Assembly (NCBI GenBank): GCA_012514255.1
Contig: JAAZAP010000150.1
Coordinates: 1-33,188, forward strand
Length of the DNA: 33,188 nt
Direction: 5' to 3'
DNA from: Bacteroidales bacterium
GTDB lineage: Bacteria; Bacteroidota; Bacteroidia; Bacteroidales; VadinHA17
Below, piece after piece: positions 1 to 8,911 of this stretch (positions are counted from its first letter, which is position 1; every line of letters starts with the position of its first letter). The position numbers and the translations under genes are program-made. Under the pieces are notes generated by a model. It worked only from the letters and a program-made list of their open reading frames with translations. It was not told where the DNA came from and made no database searches.

Positions 1-1
1 C

Positions 2-109
2 ACCGAGATATACACCCACATTGACAGGAGCTATCTCAGGGACACCGTACTGATGTACCATCCCAGGGCCCGAATAAAACATGACCATAACAGGCAAGGT
101 GCTGATTGA
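2..109 (+). CDS. XerD/XerC-like tyrosine recombinase, C-terminal fragment cut by window edge
   Basis: Only the last 35 codons are present, and the frame enters from beyond the left edge. The peptide begins TEIYTHIDRSYLRD and continues to a YHPRAR tail. TEIYTH is the block that carries the nucleophilic tyrosine (codon at 11-13) in Xer-type site-specific recombinases, and a YHPR tail is typical of XerD. Family members resolve chromosome dimers at dif during division. The fragment is too short to separate XerD from XerC or from an integrase of a mobile element, but nothing mobile is visible nearby. Confidence 0.7.
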   Translation, partial: TEIYTHIDRSYLRDTVLMYHPRARIKHDHNRQGAD

Positions 110-156
110 TGTCATTCCCGGACCAGAAAAGGACTTTTGGTAAACGAAGAAAGGGG

Positions 157-189
157 TATTTCATAATATACTCCTTTTTATTATCTTTG
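157..189 (+). promoter_or_regulatory. Bacteroidota-type promoter of ppdK
   Basis: TATCTTTG at 182-189 matches the TAnnTTTG -7 element used by the Bacteroidota primary sigma factor. An AT-rich TATTT at 157-161 lies 20 bases upstream, where the -33 element is expected. The predicted start near 196 leaves a leader of about 38 bases before the ppdK ATG. This is a motif match only. Confidence 0.5.
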
Positions 190-233
190 CGGTTCAAAAA
201 AATTGAGATTTTTAATCAATAATCAGATCGAAT

Positions 234-2963
234 ATGTCAAAAGTTAAGCGCGTTTATTCCTTCGGTAACAAGACAGCCGAGGGCAGGGCAGATATGAAGA
301 ATCTGCTGGGCGGCAAGGGAGCCAATTTGGCCGAGATGTGCCTCCTTGGTCTTCCGGTTCCTGCCGGTTTCACAATCACCACGGAAGTATGTACTGAGTA
401 TTATGAAAACAACCATCAGCTGCCGGCTGAGCTCATGCCTGACGTATGGGAAGCCATGAAGAAGACTGAAGAGGCTATGGGCCTGAAGTACGGCGACAGC
501 GAGAATGCTCTTCTCGTCTCATGCCGGTCAGGTGCACGCAGCTCAATGCCGGGGATGATGGATACTGTTCTCAACATTGGTCTCTGCTCAGCCACCATCC
601 CCGGCCTCATTAAGAAGACCGGCAATCCCCGTTTCGTCTGGGATTCATACCGTCGTCTGATTATGATGTATGCCGATGTGGTTATGGAAAAGGCTGAAGG
701 AATTGAGACTGCTGACGGTAAGGGTATCCGCAAGCAGCTTGACGAGATGCTTGACGAGTTCAAGCACAGCAGAGGATACAAGTCAGACACCGAGCTTACT
801 GCCGACGAACTGCAGCAGCTGGCTGAGAAGTTCAAGAAAAAGATCCAACAGTCGCTTGGCAAAGAGTTTCCCGATGATGCACGCGAGCAGCTGGAGGGAG
901 GCATCAAGGCCGTGTTCAAGAGCTGGAACGGAAAGAAGGCCGTATCATACCGCCGCATTGAAGGAATTCCTGACAAGTGGGGAACAGCTGTCAACGTTCA
1001 GGCCATGGTATTCGGCAATATGGGTGACACATCGGCCACCGGTGTTGCCTTCACCCGTAACCCGGCAACCGGTGACAACCTGTTCTATGGAGAGTGGCTG
1101 GTCAACGCACAGGGAGAAGACGTTGTAGCCGGCATCCGCACCCCGAATCCTCTCAATGATGATACAAAGAACGAGCAGAACGTGCACCTGCACAGCATGC
1201 AGGAGTCAATGCCCGGCACCTACAGGGAGCTTGTAGACATCAGGAACATACTGGAACATTCATTCCATGACATGCTTGACATAGAATTTACCATCCAGGA
1301 AGGCAAGCTTTACATGCTTCAGTGCCGTGCCGGCAAGCGTACCGGTACTGCAGCCCTGAATATGGCTATGGATATGCTTCAGGAGGGTTTGATAGACGAG
1401 CAGACAGCAGTCATGCGTGTTGACCCGTCACAGCTTGACGAGCTCCTCCACCCCATCACTGACCCGGAAGCAGAAAAGAGTGCCACTCCCCTTGTGAAGG
1501 GTCTCCCTGCCGGTCCCGGCGCCGCCGTGGGCAGGATAGTCTTCACTGCCGAAGATGCTGTTGCATGGAACCGTAAAGGTGAGAAGGTGATCCTCGTCCG
1601 TGAGGAAACCAACCCGGAGGATGTTGAAGGCATGCGCGCTGCCGAAGGTATCCTCACCGCCCGTGGCGGCATGACTTCACACGCTGCCCTCGTGGCCCGC
1701 GGATGGGGCAAGTGCTGCATAGTAGGTGCCGGCGGTCTCCACGTCAACGTGGCAGGCAGGCAGGCAAAGATTGCAGGTTCAGACCTGGTTCTCGGGGAAG
1801 GAGACACCATCACTCTCAACGGGACAAAGGGCAATGTCTATGCCGGCTCGCTTAAGCTGATGGATGCCACTGAGAACCCGAGGTTCCAGACCTTCATGAA
1901 GCTGGTGGACAAGAACCGCACAATGGGTGTCCGCACCAACTGCGACAATCCGGAAGATGCACGTATGGCACGTGACTTCGGAGCTGAGGGCATCGGCCTC
2001 TTCCGTACCGAGCATATGTTCTATGGCAAGGGATCAGAAGAACCTCTCTTCATTCTCCGCAAGATGATCCTCAGTGAGAATGAGCAGGAACGCAGGCAGG
2101 CTGTTGACGAGCTCTTCCCCTTCGTAAAGAAGGATATGAAAGGTACCCTGGAGACTATGGACGGACTGCCGGTTACCTTCCGTCTGCTTGATCCGCCGCT
2201 GCACGAATTCGTTCCGCAGGGAGCAGACAAACAGGCCGAACTGGCAAAAGCGCTGGACATATCAGTTGAAGCCATAGTCAAGAGAGGTGAGGCACTCCAC
2301 GAGTCGAACCCGATGATGGGACACCGCGGCGTACGTCTCGGCATAACCTATCCCGAGATCACCGAGATGCAGATCAGGGCAATGTTCGAGGCTACTGCTG
2401 AACTGCTTAAAGAGGGTAAGAATCCCCTGCCTGAACTGATGGTTCCTGTCACCTGCGATGTATCCGAACTGGACGTTACCAAGAAGATTTTCGACAGGGT
2501 TTATGCTGAAGTATTGAAGAAGTTCAACCTTAGCAAAATAGATCATAAGTACGGAACAATGATTGAAATTCCACGTGCCACACTGCTGGCAGACCGCATG
2601 GCCATAACCGCGGAGTTTTTCTCGTTCGGCACCAATGACCTTACACAGATGACCTTCGGCTTCAGTCGTGATGACATCGGAGGATTCCTGCATGACTATC
2701 TCGACAAGAAGATGCTTTCAGCTGATCCGTTCCAGACTATCGATCAGGATGGAGTAGGGCAGCTGATAACCATGGCATGCGAGAAGGGTCGTGCAACCCG
2801 CCCGAACCTGAAGATAGGTATCTGCGGCGAGCAGGGCGGTGACCCGGCATCTGTGGAGTTCTGCTTCAGGAACGGACTCACCTATGTCAGTTGCTCACCC
2901 TTCAGGGTTCCAATAGCAAGGCTGGCAGCAGCACAGTCAGCAATTAAGGAATCCAGGAAATAG
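234..2963 (+). CDS. ppdK: Pyruvate, phosphate dikinase
   Basis: Cytoplasmic enzyme interconverting pyruvate, ATP and phosphate with phosphoenolpyruvate, AMP and pyrophosphate. At 909 residues it is full length for Bacteroidota PPDK. The N-terminal ATP-grasp half carries the GGKGANLAEM block (about residues 26-35). The swivelling phosphohistidine domain has GGMTSHAALVARGWGK with the catalytic histidine at residue 483. The C-terminal PEP/pyruvate barrel has FRTEHMF and the GICGEQGGDP block with the proton-donating cysteine at residue 864. It is a single-gene unit, with a promoter box upstream and an intrinsic terminator at 2987-3013. pckA lies about 0.9 kb downstream, so two enzymes of the PEP node are close together, as expected for an anaerobe using pyrophosphate-linked glycolysis or gluconeogenesis. 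Confidence 0.97.
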   Translation: MSKVKRVYSFGNKTAEGRADMKNLLGGKGANLAEMCLLGLPVPAGFTITTEVCTEYYENNHQLPAELMPDVWEAMKKTEEAMGLKYGDSENALLVSCRSGARSSMPGMMDTVLNIGLCSATIPGLIKKTGNPRFVWDSYRRLIMMYADVVMEKAEGIETADGKGIRKQLDEMLDEFKHSRGYKSDTELTADELQQLAEKFKKKIQQSLGKEFPDDAREQLEGGIKAVFKSWNGKKAVSYRRIEGIPDKWGTAVNVQAMVFGNMGDTSATGVAFTRNPATGDNLFYGEWLVNAQGEDVVAGIRTPNPLNDDTKNEQNVHLHSMQESMPGTYRELVDIRNILEHSFHDMLDIEFTIQEGKLYMLQCRAGKRTGTAALNMAMDMLQEGLIDEQTAVMRVDPSQLDELLHPITDPEAEKSATPLVKGLPAGPGAAVGRIVFTAEDAVAWNRKGEKVILVREETNPEDVEGMRAAEGILTARGGMTSHAALVARGWGKCCIVGAGGLHVNVAGRQAKIAGSDLVLGEGDTITLNGTKGNVYAGSLKLMDATENPRFQTFMKLVDKNRTMGVRTNCDNPEDARMARDFGAEGIGLFRTEHMFYGKGSEEPLFILRKMILSENEQERRQAVDELFPFVKKDMKGTLETMDGLPVTFRLLDPPLHEFVPQGADKQAELAKALDISVEAIVKRGEALHESNPMMGHRGVRLGITYPEITEMQIRAMFEATAELLKEGKNPLPELMVPVTCDVSELDVTKKIFDRVYAEVLKKFNLSKIDHKYGTMIEIPRATLLADRMAITAEFFSFGTNDLTQMTFGFSRDDIGGFLHDYLDKKMLSADPFQTIDQDGVGQLITMACEKGRATRPNLKIGICGEQGGDPASVEFCFRNGLTYVSCSPFRVPIARLAAAQSAIKESRK

Positions 2964-2986
2964 ACCTGATTCAGATAATAAGCAAG

Positions 2987-3013
2987 AGGAGGCACGTTTG
3001 AGGCCTCCTTTTT
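2987..3013 (+). terminator. Intrinsic terminator of ppdK
   Basis: AGGAGGC at 2987-2993 pairs perfectly with GCCTCCT at 3003-3009 around a 9-base loop and is followed by a five-T run ending at 3013. It starts 24 bases after the ppdK stop codon. Confidence 0.75.
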
Positions 3014-3032
3014 CGTTTAGTCGGCAGTACCA

Positions 3033-3096
3033 GTCAGCAGTCGGCAGTCAGGAAAATATCAATTTCACTGCTAACCGCTGACTGCCGGCTGCCGAC
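3033..3096. repeat. Long imperfect inverted repeat between ppdK and the pseudogene
   Basis: The 18-base arm GTCAGCAGTCGGCAGTCA (3033-3050) is complementary at 16 of 18 positions to 3079-3096, with a 28-base loop. A further AGTCGGCAG copy lies at 3019-3027. The right arm ends two bases before the stop codon of the degenerate minus-strand gene. It could be a REP-like palindromic element or a fold-back terminator for the minus strand. No mobile-element coding sequence is attached. Confidence 0.6.
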
Positions 3097-3097
3097 T

Positions 3098-3729
3098 TTA
3101 TTTCACCACCACCCACCTCCGTGCTGTGTGCCTCCACAGCCCTTCTCCTGCAGGCCGGTAGCTCAGTCGCAGGGTATAGGCACCCGGGTTGATGACAGAT
3201 GCCGGATGTCAGCGTATTGTATGCACCCCGGCATCCTTGGTACCGGTGAACAGGTTCGCCGTCAGGCTGCCGTCAAGGCGGAACAGGTCAATATCAGCCT
3301 GGCTGTCTGACTTAAGAAGCACGGCATTGCCTGCCACGGCAGGCGGCACAACCCCTCTGCCTTTGTCAATCATCAGCTCCTTTTCGCCAGTGACGATATC
3401 ATAACACCATACCGAGGAAAACTTCCTGTTTTCGCTCATGGCATCGCTTCGATAGAAGATCTTTTTGCCATCGGCTGTTGTTGAGGGCTCATACCCGGAG
3501 CCTGGTTCATTGCTTATCACCGTCAACCTTCCTCTGCAGACTTCCAGTAAAGACAGACCATCGTATCCTTCTCCGGCCACAAGCAGATGACCTGATCCGG
3601 GAACAACACCTGTCAGAAGGTATGATTCCTTATTTTCGGGAGTGATCCGGTTTGTGCTTCTGACTCTGATGGTCTGAGGCAAGGCCTCTGCTGTGAGGAG
3701 CGAACAAAAAAGAGATAAACTGTTCTCAT
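3098..3729 (-). pseudogene. Degenerate exported beta-propeller-like protein (PD40/TolB-like fragment)
   Basis: The main open stretch reads minus from 3682 to a TGA at 3209-3211 and has propeller-like text (GYEPSTTADGKKIFYRSD; WCYDIVTGEKEL). Two lesions are visible. First, the frame continues past that TGA for 36 sense codons (NPGAYTLRLSYRPAGEG, then a basic WVVVK end) to a TAA at 3098-3100, so the TGA looks like a nonsense mutation. Second, an ATG at 3727-3729 begins MRTVYLFF, and adding one T to the six-T run (plus-strand A at 3706-3711) joins it to CSLLTAEALPQT, giving a complete signal peptide. Repaired, it would be an exported protein of about 210 residues. A sequencing error could explain the homopolymer but not easily the nonsense codon. 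Family assignment is tentative. Confidence 0.6.
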
Positions 3730-3836
3730 TTCTTCTCGTATTGCAGTCTAAAGATAGTTATTCGCAAATTATCAGAGCATTTTTTCAAAAGTGAGGTCAT
3801 TGATTTTTATCAGGATATCAGATTGCTTTATATTGT

Positions 3837-3844
3837 TAACTTTG
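3837..3844 (+). promoter_or_regulatory. Candidate -7 element upstream of pckA
   Basis: TAACTTTG fits the TAnnTTTG consensus and lies 24 bases before the pckA ATG. No convincing -33 TTTG is seen at the usual distance. Confidence 0.4.
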
Positions 3845-3868
3845 ATGGACATCAAATAAGCGTAAACC

Positions 3869-5494
3869 ATGATGTCAGAAGAGACCCTCAGGCAGTACGG
3901 AATCACCAATGTCCGGCAGATTGTTTATAATCCCTCATATGAAAGCCTTTACGAGGATGAGTTATCTCCCGGGCTGACAGGTTTTGAGAAGGGAGTCCTC
4001 ACCACTACCGGTGCGGTGGCTGTGGACACCGGGGTTTTCACCGGACGCTCACCAAAGGACAAGTACATTGTCAGGGATAAAACCACGGAAAACACTGTAT
4101 GGTGGAAATCAGACGAGTCGCCTGTCTCTGACAACAAGGCACTGACCAGGGAGGCCTGGGATCACTGTAAAGCTATTGCACAGGAGCAGCTCTCAGGAAA
4201 GAAACTTTATGTAATGGACTGTTACAGCGGTGCCAACCATGACACCAGACTCTGCGTGCGTTTCATTGTTGAGGTGGCATGGCAGGCACATTTCGTAAAG
4301 AATATGTTCATTCGTCCTACGGAAGAGGAGCTGGAAGATTTCAGTCCGGATTTTGTGGTACTGATGGCTTCCAAGGCTGTTAATCCTGAATACCAGAGAT
4401 TTGGAATGAACTCCGAGAATTTTGTACTCTTCAATCTCACCGAGAGAATGATGCTTGTCGGAGGATCCTGGTATGGTGGTGAGATGAAGAAGGGCATCTT
4501 TTCTGTGATGAACTATTATCTTCCACTGAGAGGGATAGCTGCCATGCACTGTTCGGCCAATGTAGGGAAGAAAGGTGATGTGGCGATATTCTTCGGCCTG
4601 TCCGGCACCGGCAAGACTACCCTTTCAACCGATCCTGAAAGGGCTTTGATAGGCGACGATGAGCATGGCTGGGATGATGAGGGCATCTTCAACTTCGAGG
4701 GAGGATGTTATGCCAAGACCATCAATCTCAGCAAGGAGAATGAGCCGGACATCTACCGGGCCATCAGGCGTGATGCGCTGCTTGAGAACGTGGTGGTAGA
4801 TGAAAAGGGAGAGATAGACTTCAGCAGTGCGGCGAAAACAGAAAACACGAGGGTCTCCTACCCTATTTATCATATTGACAACATAGTAAAACCGATGTCA
4901 AAGGGAGGGCATGCCACCACTGTCATCTTCCTGACCGCTGACGCCTTCGGGGTATTGCCCCCTGTGGCCAGGCTGACGGAAGAGCAGACACAGTATTACT
5001 TCCTCAGCGGCTATACCGCCAAGGTGGCAGGAACGGAACGGGGCATCAAGGAGCCTGTCCCATCATTCTCCGCATGCTTCGGGGCTGCTTTCCTGTTGCT
5101 TGACCCGATCATTTATGCACATGAGCTTACCCGCAAGATGAAAGCACACAACGCTGATGCCTGGCTTGTAAACACAGGTTGGATGGGCGGTCCCTACGGA
5201 ACAGGAAAGCGTATTGACCTGCCCTCAACACGGAGGATCATTGACGCCATACTGAACAAGACCATCAATGATGTACCCTATACAACCATTCCGGTCTTTA
5301 ACCTGAGCATCCCGACCACTGTTCCGGGGGTGCCGGCTGATCTGCTTGATCCGGGTAAAAAATGGTCCGGATATGATGCATGGCTCACAGCTGCCGGCGA
5401 GCTGGCGGAGAAATTCGTCAAGAACTTCAGTAAATTTACATCCAATCCCGAAACTGCAAAACTGATATCTTCGGGGCCGAAACCACAGAAGTGA
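3869..5494 (+). CDS. pckA: Phosphoenolpyruvate carboxykinase (ATP)
   Basis: Catalyses oxaloacetate + ATP to or from PEP + CO2 + ADP in the cytoplasm. In fermenting Bacteroidota it often runs in the carboxylating, ATP-forming direction. At 541 residues it is full length for the ATP-dependent class. Visible motifs are the substrate-binding [12 protein letters not shown] (about 58-68), the P-loop GLSGTGKT at 243-250, and the metal-binding GDDEHGWDD block at 262-270. The N-terminus starts MMSEET, so the second ATG (3872) is equally possible. plsY begins 4 bases after the stop, so the two are probably co-transcribed from the TAACTTTG box upstream. Confidence 0.97.
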   Translation: MMSEETLRQYGITNVRQIVYNPSYESLYEDELSPGLTGFEKGVLTTTGAVAVDTGVFTGRSPKDKYIVRDKTTENTVWWKSDESPVSDNKALTREAWDHCKAIAQEQLSGKKLYVMDCYSGANHDTRLCVRFIVEVAWQAHFVKNMFIRPTEEELEDFSPDFVVLMASKAVNPEYQRFGMNSENFVLFNLTERMMLVGGSWYGGEMKKGIFSVMNYYLPLRGIAAMHCSANVGKKGDVAIFFGLSGTGKTTLSTDPERALIGDDEHGWDDEGIFNFEGGCYAKTINLSKENEPDIYRAIRRDALLENVVVDEKGEIDFSSAAKTENTRVSYPIYHIDNIVKPMSKGGHATTVIFLTADAFGVLPPVARLTEEQTQYYFLSGYTAKVAGTERGIKEPVPSFSACFGAAFLLLDPIIYAHELTRKMKAHNADAWLVNTGWMGGPYGTGKRIDLPSTRRIIDAILNKTINDVPYTTIPVFNLSIPTTVPGVPADLLDPGKKWSGYDAWLTAAGELAEKFVKNFSKFTSNPETAKLISSGPKPQK

Positions 5495-5498
5495 ATCA

Positions 5499-6131
5499 AT
5501 GATCATCTCTTCAGCAGTTATAGCAATAATGCTGGCATACCTGGCAGGCTCCATACCTAGTGCTGTCTGGGCCGGAAAGATGTTTCACGGCATAGATGTC
5601 AGGGAGCATGGCAGCGGCAACGCCGGCGCCACAAACACTGTTAGGGTCCTCGGATGGAAGACCGGAATACCCGTACTCATCTTTGACCTCCTGAAGGGCT
5701 GGGTGGCAGCCATGCTGCCGAAGTTCCTCAATGCAGCCCCGGAAGGGTCCGAGATCATGATAATACTTCAGATTGCCTGCGGACTTGCAGCCATCCTCGG
5801 TCATGTCTTTCCTCTCTTTGCAGGCTTCAGGGGCGGAAAGGGTGTTGCCACCACATTCGGTGTGCTACTGGCACTTCATCCGCTACTGACGCTGACATGT
5901 GCCGGGATTTTTCTGCTGGTGCTGCTGACGAGCGGTTATGTGTCGCTGAGCTCCATGACTGCCGTGGCAATGTTTCCCATCCTTCTCGTGACTCTCTTCC
6001 GGACACCGTCAGTATGGCTGATTGTCTTTTCAGTGATTGTGGCCGTGGCAGTCATTATCACCCATGCCAGGAACATTAAGAGGCTCCTCAAAGGGGAAGA
6101 AAAAAGGTTTATCAGGCGCAGGAAAGAGTGA
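5499..6131 (+). CDS. plsY: Acyl-phosphate:glycerol-3-phosphate acyltransferase PlsY
   Basis: Integral membrane enzyme that transfers an acyl chain from acyl-phosphate to glycerol-3-phosphate, giving lysophosphatidate, the first step of phospholipid synthesis. The 210-residue length and the three conserved motifs fit the family: GSIPSA near residue 17, GSGNAGATN near 38-46, and GHVFPLFAGFRGGKGVAT near 101-118. The C-terminal HARNIKRLLKGEE end is also typical. Several hydrophobic segments alternate with these loops. It follows pckA by 4 bases, so it shares that transcript despite an unrelated pathway. A perfect palindrome at 6135-6152 follows the stop. Confidence 0.95.
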   Translation: MIISSAVIAIMLAYLAGSIPSAVWAGKMFHGIDVREHGSGNAGATNTVRVLGWKTGIPVLIFDLLKGWVAAMLPKFLNAAPEGSEIMIILQIACGLAAILGHVFPLFAGFRGGKGVATTFGVLLALHPLLTLTCAGIFLLVLLTSGYVSLSSMTAVAMFPILLVTLFRTPSVWLIVFSVIVAVAVIITHARNIKRLLKGEEKRFIRRRKE

Positions 6132-6134
6132 GGC

Positions 6135-6152
6135 CCGGAAGATTTCTTCCGG
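6135..6152 (+). terminator. Perfect hairpin after plsY
   Basis: CCGGAAGA (6135-6142) and TCTTCCGG (6145-6152) form an 8-bp perfect stem with only two bases between the arms, three bases after the plsY stop. There is no T-run directly after it, so it may be a 3'-end stabilising structure or a weak terminator. Confidence 0.45.
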
Positions 6153-6268
6153 CTGGTCATGATTATGGAATCACAACAAATGATACTTGTCATGGTGAAT
6201 CCGGGTAATCAGTTTTTATTTTATTTTTAGCAGACTATTTGAACAAATCATAACCTAAACAGACTAAT

Positions 6269-6844
6269 ATGAAAGGAATAAAGGGAACCCGTACGGAGAA
6301 GAATCTCCTGAAAGCCTTTGCCGGCGAATCACAGGCAAAGAACCGTTATGAATTTGCTGCCAAGGTGGCGAAAGAGGAGGGCTATGAGCAGATTGCAGCC
6401 ATCTTTCTTGAGACTGCAATGCAGGAGCAACAGCATGCCAAACGATTCTTCAGTTATCTTGAGGGAGGCATGGTTGAGATAACGGCATCTTACCCGGCCG
6501 GTAAGACAACCACCACGAGTGAAAACCTGGAGGCAGCCGCCGATGGCGAGCATGAGGAGTGGGCTGAGCTCTATCCCGAATTTGCGAAGGTAGCCGAAGA
6601 AGAGGGCTTCAAGGAGATAGCTACATGTTTCAAGGCTATCTCTGCAGCCGAGAAGGTGCATGAGGATCGATACAGGAAGTTGCTTGCCAGTGTGATGGGC
6701 AACAAGGTGTTCGAGCGTGAGGAGAAGGTGTTCTGGTACTGCCGCAAGTGCGGTTATGTACACTTCGGGACGAAGCCACTGAAGAACTGTCCGGCGTGCC
6801 TCCACCCGTTCAACTACACGGAAGTGTTCGCACAGAACTACTAG
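6269..6844 (+). CDS. Rubrerythrin
   Basis: Cytoplasmic non-haem iron peroxidase that reduces hydrogen peroxide in anaerobes. The 191 residues comprise a ferritin-like four-helix domain and a rubredoxin-like C-terminus. Diiron ligand candidates are E20 (AGESQAKNRYE), E53 and H56 (MQEQQHAKR), E94 or E97, and E128 with H131 (AAEKVHEDRY). The FeS4-type knuckles are YCRKCGY (C158, C161) and CPAC (C174, C177). The length is standard. The nitroreductase gene starts 17 bases downstream, suggesting a small redox or oxidative-stress operon. The leader holds TATTTG near 6236, which only partly resembles a -7 box. Confidence 0.96.
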   Translation: MKGIKGTRTEKNLLKAFAGESQAKNRYEFAAKVAKEEGYEQIAAIFLETAMQEQQHAKRFFSYLEGGMVEITASYPAGKTTTTSENLEAAADGEHEEWAELYPEFAKVAEEEGFKEIATCFKAISAAEKVHEDRYRKLLASVMGNKVFEREEKVFWYCRKCGYVHFGTKPLKNCPACLHPFNYTEVFAQNY

Positions 6845-6861
6845 AAAAGGGTGCTCCTCAG

Positions 6862-7413
6862 ATGACTGATCCTGAAGGAATGCTCAGCCTGATAAAGAAA
6901 AGGCAGAGCGAAAGGAAATATCTTGAAAAACGGGTTGAAAGAGATAAGATAGAGAGGATCACCGAGGCGGGAAGGCTGTCTCCCTCAGCCTGCAACGGCC
7001 AGCCGTGGCACTTTGTTGTGGTTGATGATCCGGCAGTGCGCGATGAGGTGGCAGCAGCCACCGAATCGGTTGTCCTCCGCATGAACGCGTTTGTCAGGGA
7101 AGCTCCGGTACTGATAGTTGTTGTCAGGGAAAAATCGAATCTCACCTCACGTGCAGGCGATCTTATCAAACAGAAGGATTATTCCCTGATTGATATCGGG
7201 ATAGCCACGGCGTCAATGGTTTACCAGGCCACGGCAGAGGGGCTGGGCACCTGTATAATAGGATGGATTGATGACAGGAGGATAAGGAAGACCCTGAACA
7301 TTCCTGCATCAAAGAAGGTGGAACTTGTCATCTGTGTAGGATACACAGACAACCGGCTGGAGGAGAAATCGCGCAAACCGCCCGGGGAGGTGATCACGTA
7401 CAACAGGTATTGA
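6862..7413 (+). CDS. Nitroreductase-family flavoprotein
   Basis: The 183-residue protein from ATG 6862 matches the FMN-binding nitroreductase fold. SLIKKRQSERKY near the N-terminus and SPSACNGQPWHFVVV supply the flavin-contacting arginine and Asn/Gln loop. AEGLGTCIIGWID is the typical helix block, and VGYTDNR precedes the C-terminus. The family uses NAD(P)H to reduce nitro compounds, quinones or flavins, and the substrate cannot be told here. The frame is open upstream to 6748, but that stretch overlaps rubrerythrin and has no family similarity, so 6862 is chosen. It lies 17 bases after rubrerythrin, probably in the same operon. Confidence 0.92.
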   Translation: MTDPEGMLSLIKKRQSERKYLEKRVERDKIERITEAGRLSPSACNGQPWHFVVVDDPAVRDEVAAATESVVLRMNAFVREAPVLIVVVREKSNLTSRAGDLIKQKDYSLIDIGIATASMVYQATAEGLGTCIIGWIDDRRIRKTLNIPASKKVELVICVGYTDNRLEEKSRKPPGEVITYNRY

Positions 7414-7425
7414 TATATCCGGCGA

Positions 7426-7440
7426 CGCATCCCGGATGCG
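7426..7440. terminator. Short palindrome between convergent genes
   Basis: CGCATCC and GGATGCG pair perfectly around a single C, 12 bases after the nitroreductase stop and about 50 bases before the convergent aminotransferase stop. No T-run follows. A role as a bidirectional 3'-end structure is inferred from position only. Confidence 0.35.
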
Positions 7441-7480
7441 CTGCGACATATATAATAACCAGACTATGTATCTGTTAACC

Positions 7481-7500
7481 GGGGTAAATCACCCCAATTT
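7481..7500. terminator. Weak bidirectional hairpin at the aminotransferase 3' end
   Basis: GGGGT (7481-7485) and ACCCC (7491-7495) form a 5-bp stem with a 5-base loop. It is followed on the plus strand by AATTTT and overlaps the minus-strand stop codon at 7489-7491. The stem is short, so this is tentative. Confidence 0.35.
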
Positions 7501-8682
7501 TGCCAGTGCCTCCTTTATGCGACGGACAGCCTCGGTAATGCGTTCATCGGACGTGGCGTAGGAGATCCGGATACAGTTGTCTGCGCCGAATGCCGTACCA
7601 CTGACCATGGCCACCCTTGCCTCCTCCAGGAGGAAGAAGGTGAGATCATCAGCGTTCTTCATCACCTTTCCATCATAGCTTCTGCCAATGAAGTTGCCTA
7701 TGTCAGGCATGACATAGAAGGCTCCCTGCGGCACTCTAACCTTGAGGCCGGGGATCTCTCCAAGCAATCGGCATATCAGGTCCCTGCGACGCAGGAATGC
7801 CTCGCGCATTCTCTCCTTCGAGTCACTCTTCGAGGTGACTGCTGCCAGGGCTGCTCTCTGCGCTATTGATGAGACCCCCGAGGTGAACTGTCCCTGCAGC
7901 TTGTTGCATGCCTTCGCGAGCCACAGCGGTGCGCCAATATAGCCTATCCTCCATCCTGTCATGGCGTAACCCTTCGAGACACCGTTGACTGTCACAACCC
8001 TGTCTTTAATGCTGCTGAAGGAAGCCATGCTTATGTGTTTCCCGATGAATGTTATATGTTCGTAGATCTCGTCTGAGATGATGATCACCTGCGGGTATCT
8101 CTCCAGCACCTTTACCAGGGCGGCCATCTCTTCATGAGTATAGACCATTCCGGTAGGATTGGAAGGTGAATTGAAGATCAGAACCCTGGTACGCGGGCTG
8201 AGAGCCTCTTCCAGCTGTGCCGGAGTTACCTTGAAGTCGCTTTCAATAGTTGTCTTGATTATCACCGGTTTGCCTTCGGAGAAGGTGATATGGTCATAGT
8301 AACTGACCCAGTACGGAGCAAGTAGTATCACCTCATCACCAGGGTCAACAACTGAGAGCATGACATTGATGAGGCTGTGCTTTCCTCCAGCCGAGACTAT
8401 GATCTGGTCCGGTGAATACTCAAGGCCATTCTCCTCCCTGAACTTGCGGGAAATGGCTTCACGGAGGTCACCATATCCCGGCACCGGCGGGTAGAATGAG
8501 TAGTTGTCATCTATTGCCTTCTTTGCCGCCTCCTTGATATCATCAGGTGTGTTGAAGTCAGGCTCGCCGAGGCTGAGGCTTATTACATCAATACCCTGTT
8601 CCTTCATCTCGCGGCTTTTCTGTGCCATGGCCAGTGTCTGTGATACTGAGAGTGCCTGTACCCTCCTGCTGATATGCTCCAT
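7489..8682 (-). CDS. Class I/II PLP-dependent aminotransferase (aspartate aminotransferase-like)
   Basis: Cytoplasmic transaminase of the AspC/AspB type, probably moving amino groups between aspartate or a similar amino acid and 2-oxoglutarate. From ATG 8682 it has 397 residues, the family norm. SLGEPDFNTP lies near the N-terminus, NSPSNPTGMV in the middle, SDEIYEH supplies the PLP-contacting Asp and Tyr, and NGVSKGYAMTGWRIGY contains the Schiff-base lysine K237. The frame extends upstream to 8820, but those 46 codons are Trp/Arg-rich and overlap 9-bp tandem repeats. A TACATTTG promoter box (minus strand, 8727-8720) would also lie inside the longer version, so 8682 is preferred. Substrate specificity within the fold is uncertain. 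Confidence 0.93.
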   Translation of the reverse strand: MEHISRRVQALSVSQTLAMAQKSREMKEQGIDVISLSLGEPDFNTPDDIKEAAKKAIDDNYSFYPPVPGYGDLREAISRKFREENGLEYSPDQIIVSAGGKHSLINVMLSVVDPGDEVILLAPYWVSYYDHITFSEGKPVIIKTTIESDFKVTPAQLEEALSPRTRVLIFNSPSNPTGMVYTHEEMAALVKVLERYPQVIIISDEIYEHITFIGKHISMASFSSIKDRVVTVNGVSKGYAMTGWRIGYIGAPLWLAKACNKLQGQFTSGVSSIAQRAALAAVTSKSDSKERMREAFLRRRDLICRLLGEIPGLKVRVPQGAFYVMPDIGNFIGRSYDGKVMKNADDLTFFLLEEARVAMVSGTAFGADNCIRISYATSDERITEAVRRIKEALAKLG

Positions 8683-8719
8683 TATGTCAGATTTTTTATT
8701 GTTTCCCAAACGGAAAGGC

Positions 8720-8727
8720 CAAATGTA
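8720..8727 (-). promoter_or_regulatory. -7 promoter element of the aminotransferase gene
   Basis: Read on the minus strand, TACATTTG fits TAnnTTTG, and a T-rich tract (TTTTCTTTTT) lies about 20 bases upstream. Transcription would start near 8712 and give a leader of about 30 bases to ATG 8682, which supports that start over 8820. Confidence 0.5.
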
Positions 8728-8777
8728 ATTGTTAAAAGTGAAAAAGAAAAGGGTATATAACATGGCAGGATCGGTGT

Positions 8778-8804
8778 CCCGCCAGGCCCGCCAGGCCCGA
8801 CAGG
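8778..8804. repeat. Three tandem 9-bp repeats
   Basis: CCCGCCAGG occurs at 8778-8786 and 8787-8795 and as CCCGACAGG at 8796-8804. The array lies upstream of the aminotransferase promoter. No function is evident. Confidence 0.7.
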
Positions 8805-8911
8805 CTGTCATTAAAACCAACCAATAATCGACTCAAATCCCGGAGCAATCCTGCAACAAGGCTTAAAAATGCTTAATTTGCATCGGACAAAGACCTTAAA
8901 CAACTGCAATC

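Noticed and set aside
2..109. Integrase of a mobile element at the left edge
   Set aside because: The tail matches housekeeping Xer recombinases, and no attachment site, transposase or cargo genes follow. The fragment is too short to exclude it fully.
416..994. 192-codon minus-strand frame inside ppdK
   Set aside because: Low-complexity Ser/Arg-rich product, wholly antisense to a conserved enzyme. It is a codon-bias shadow.
8683..8820. N-terminal extension of the class I aminotransferase
   Set aside because: The 46 residues have no family similarity, arise partly from 9-bp repeats, and would place the promoter box inside the gene.
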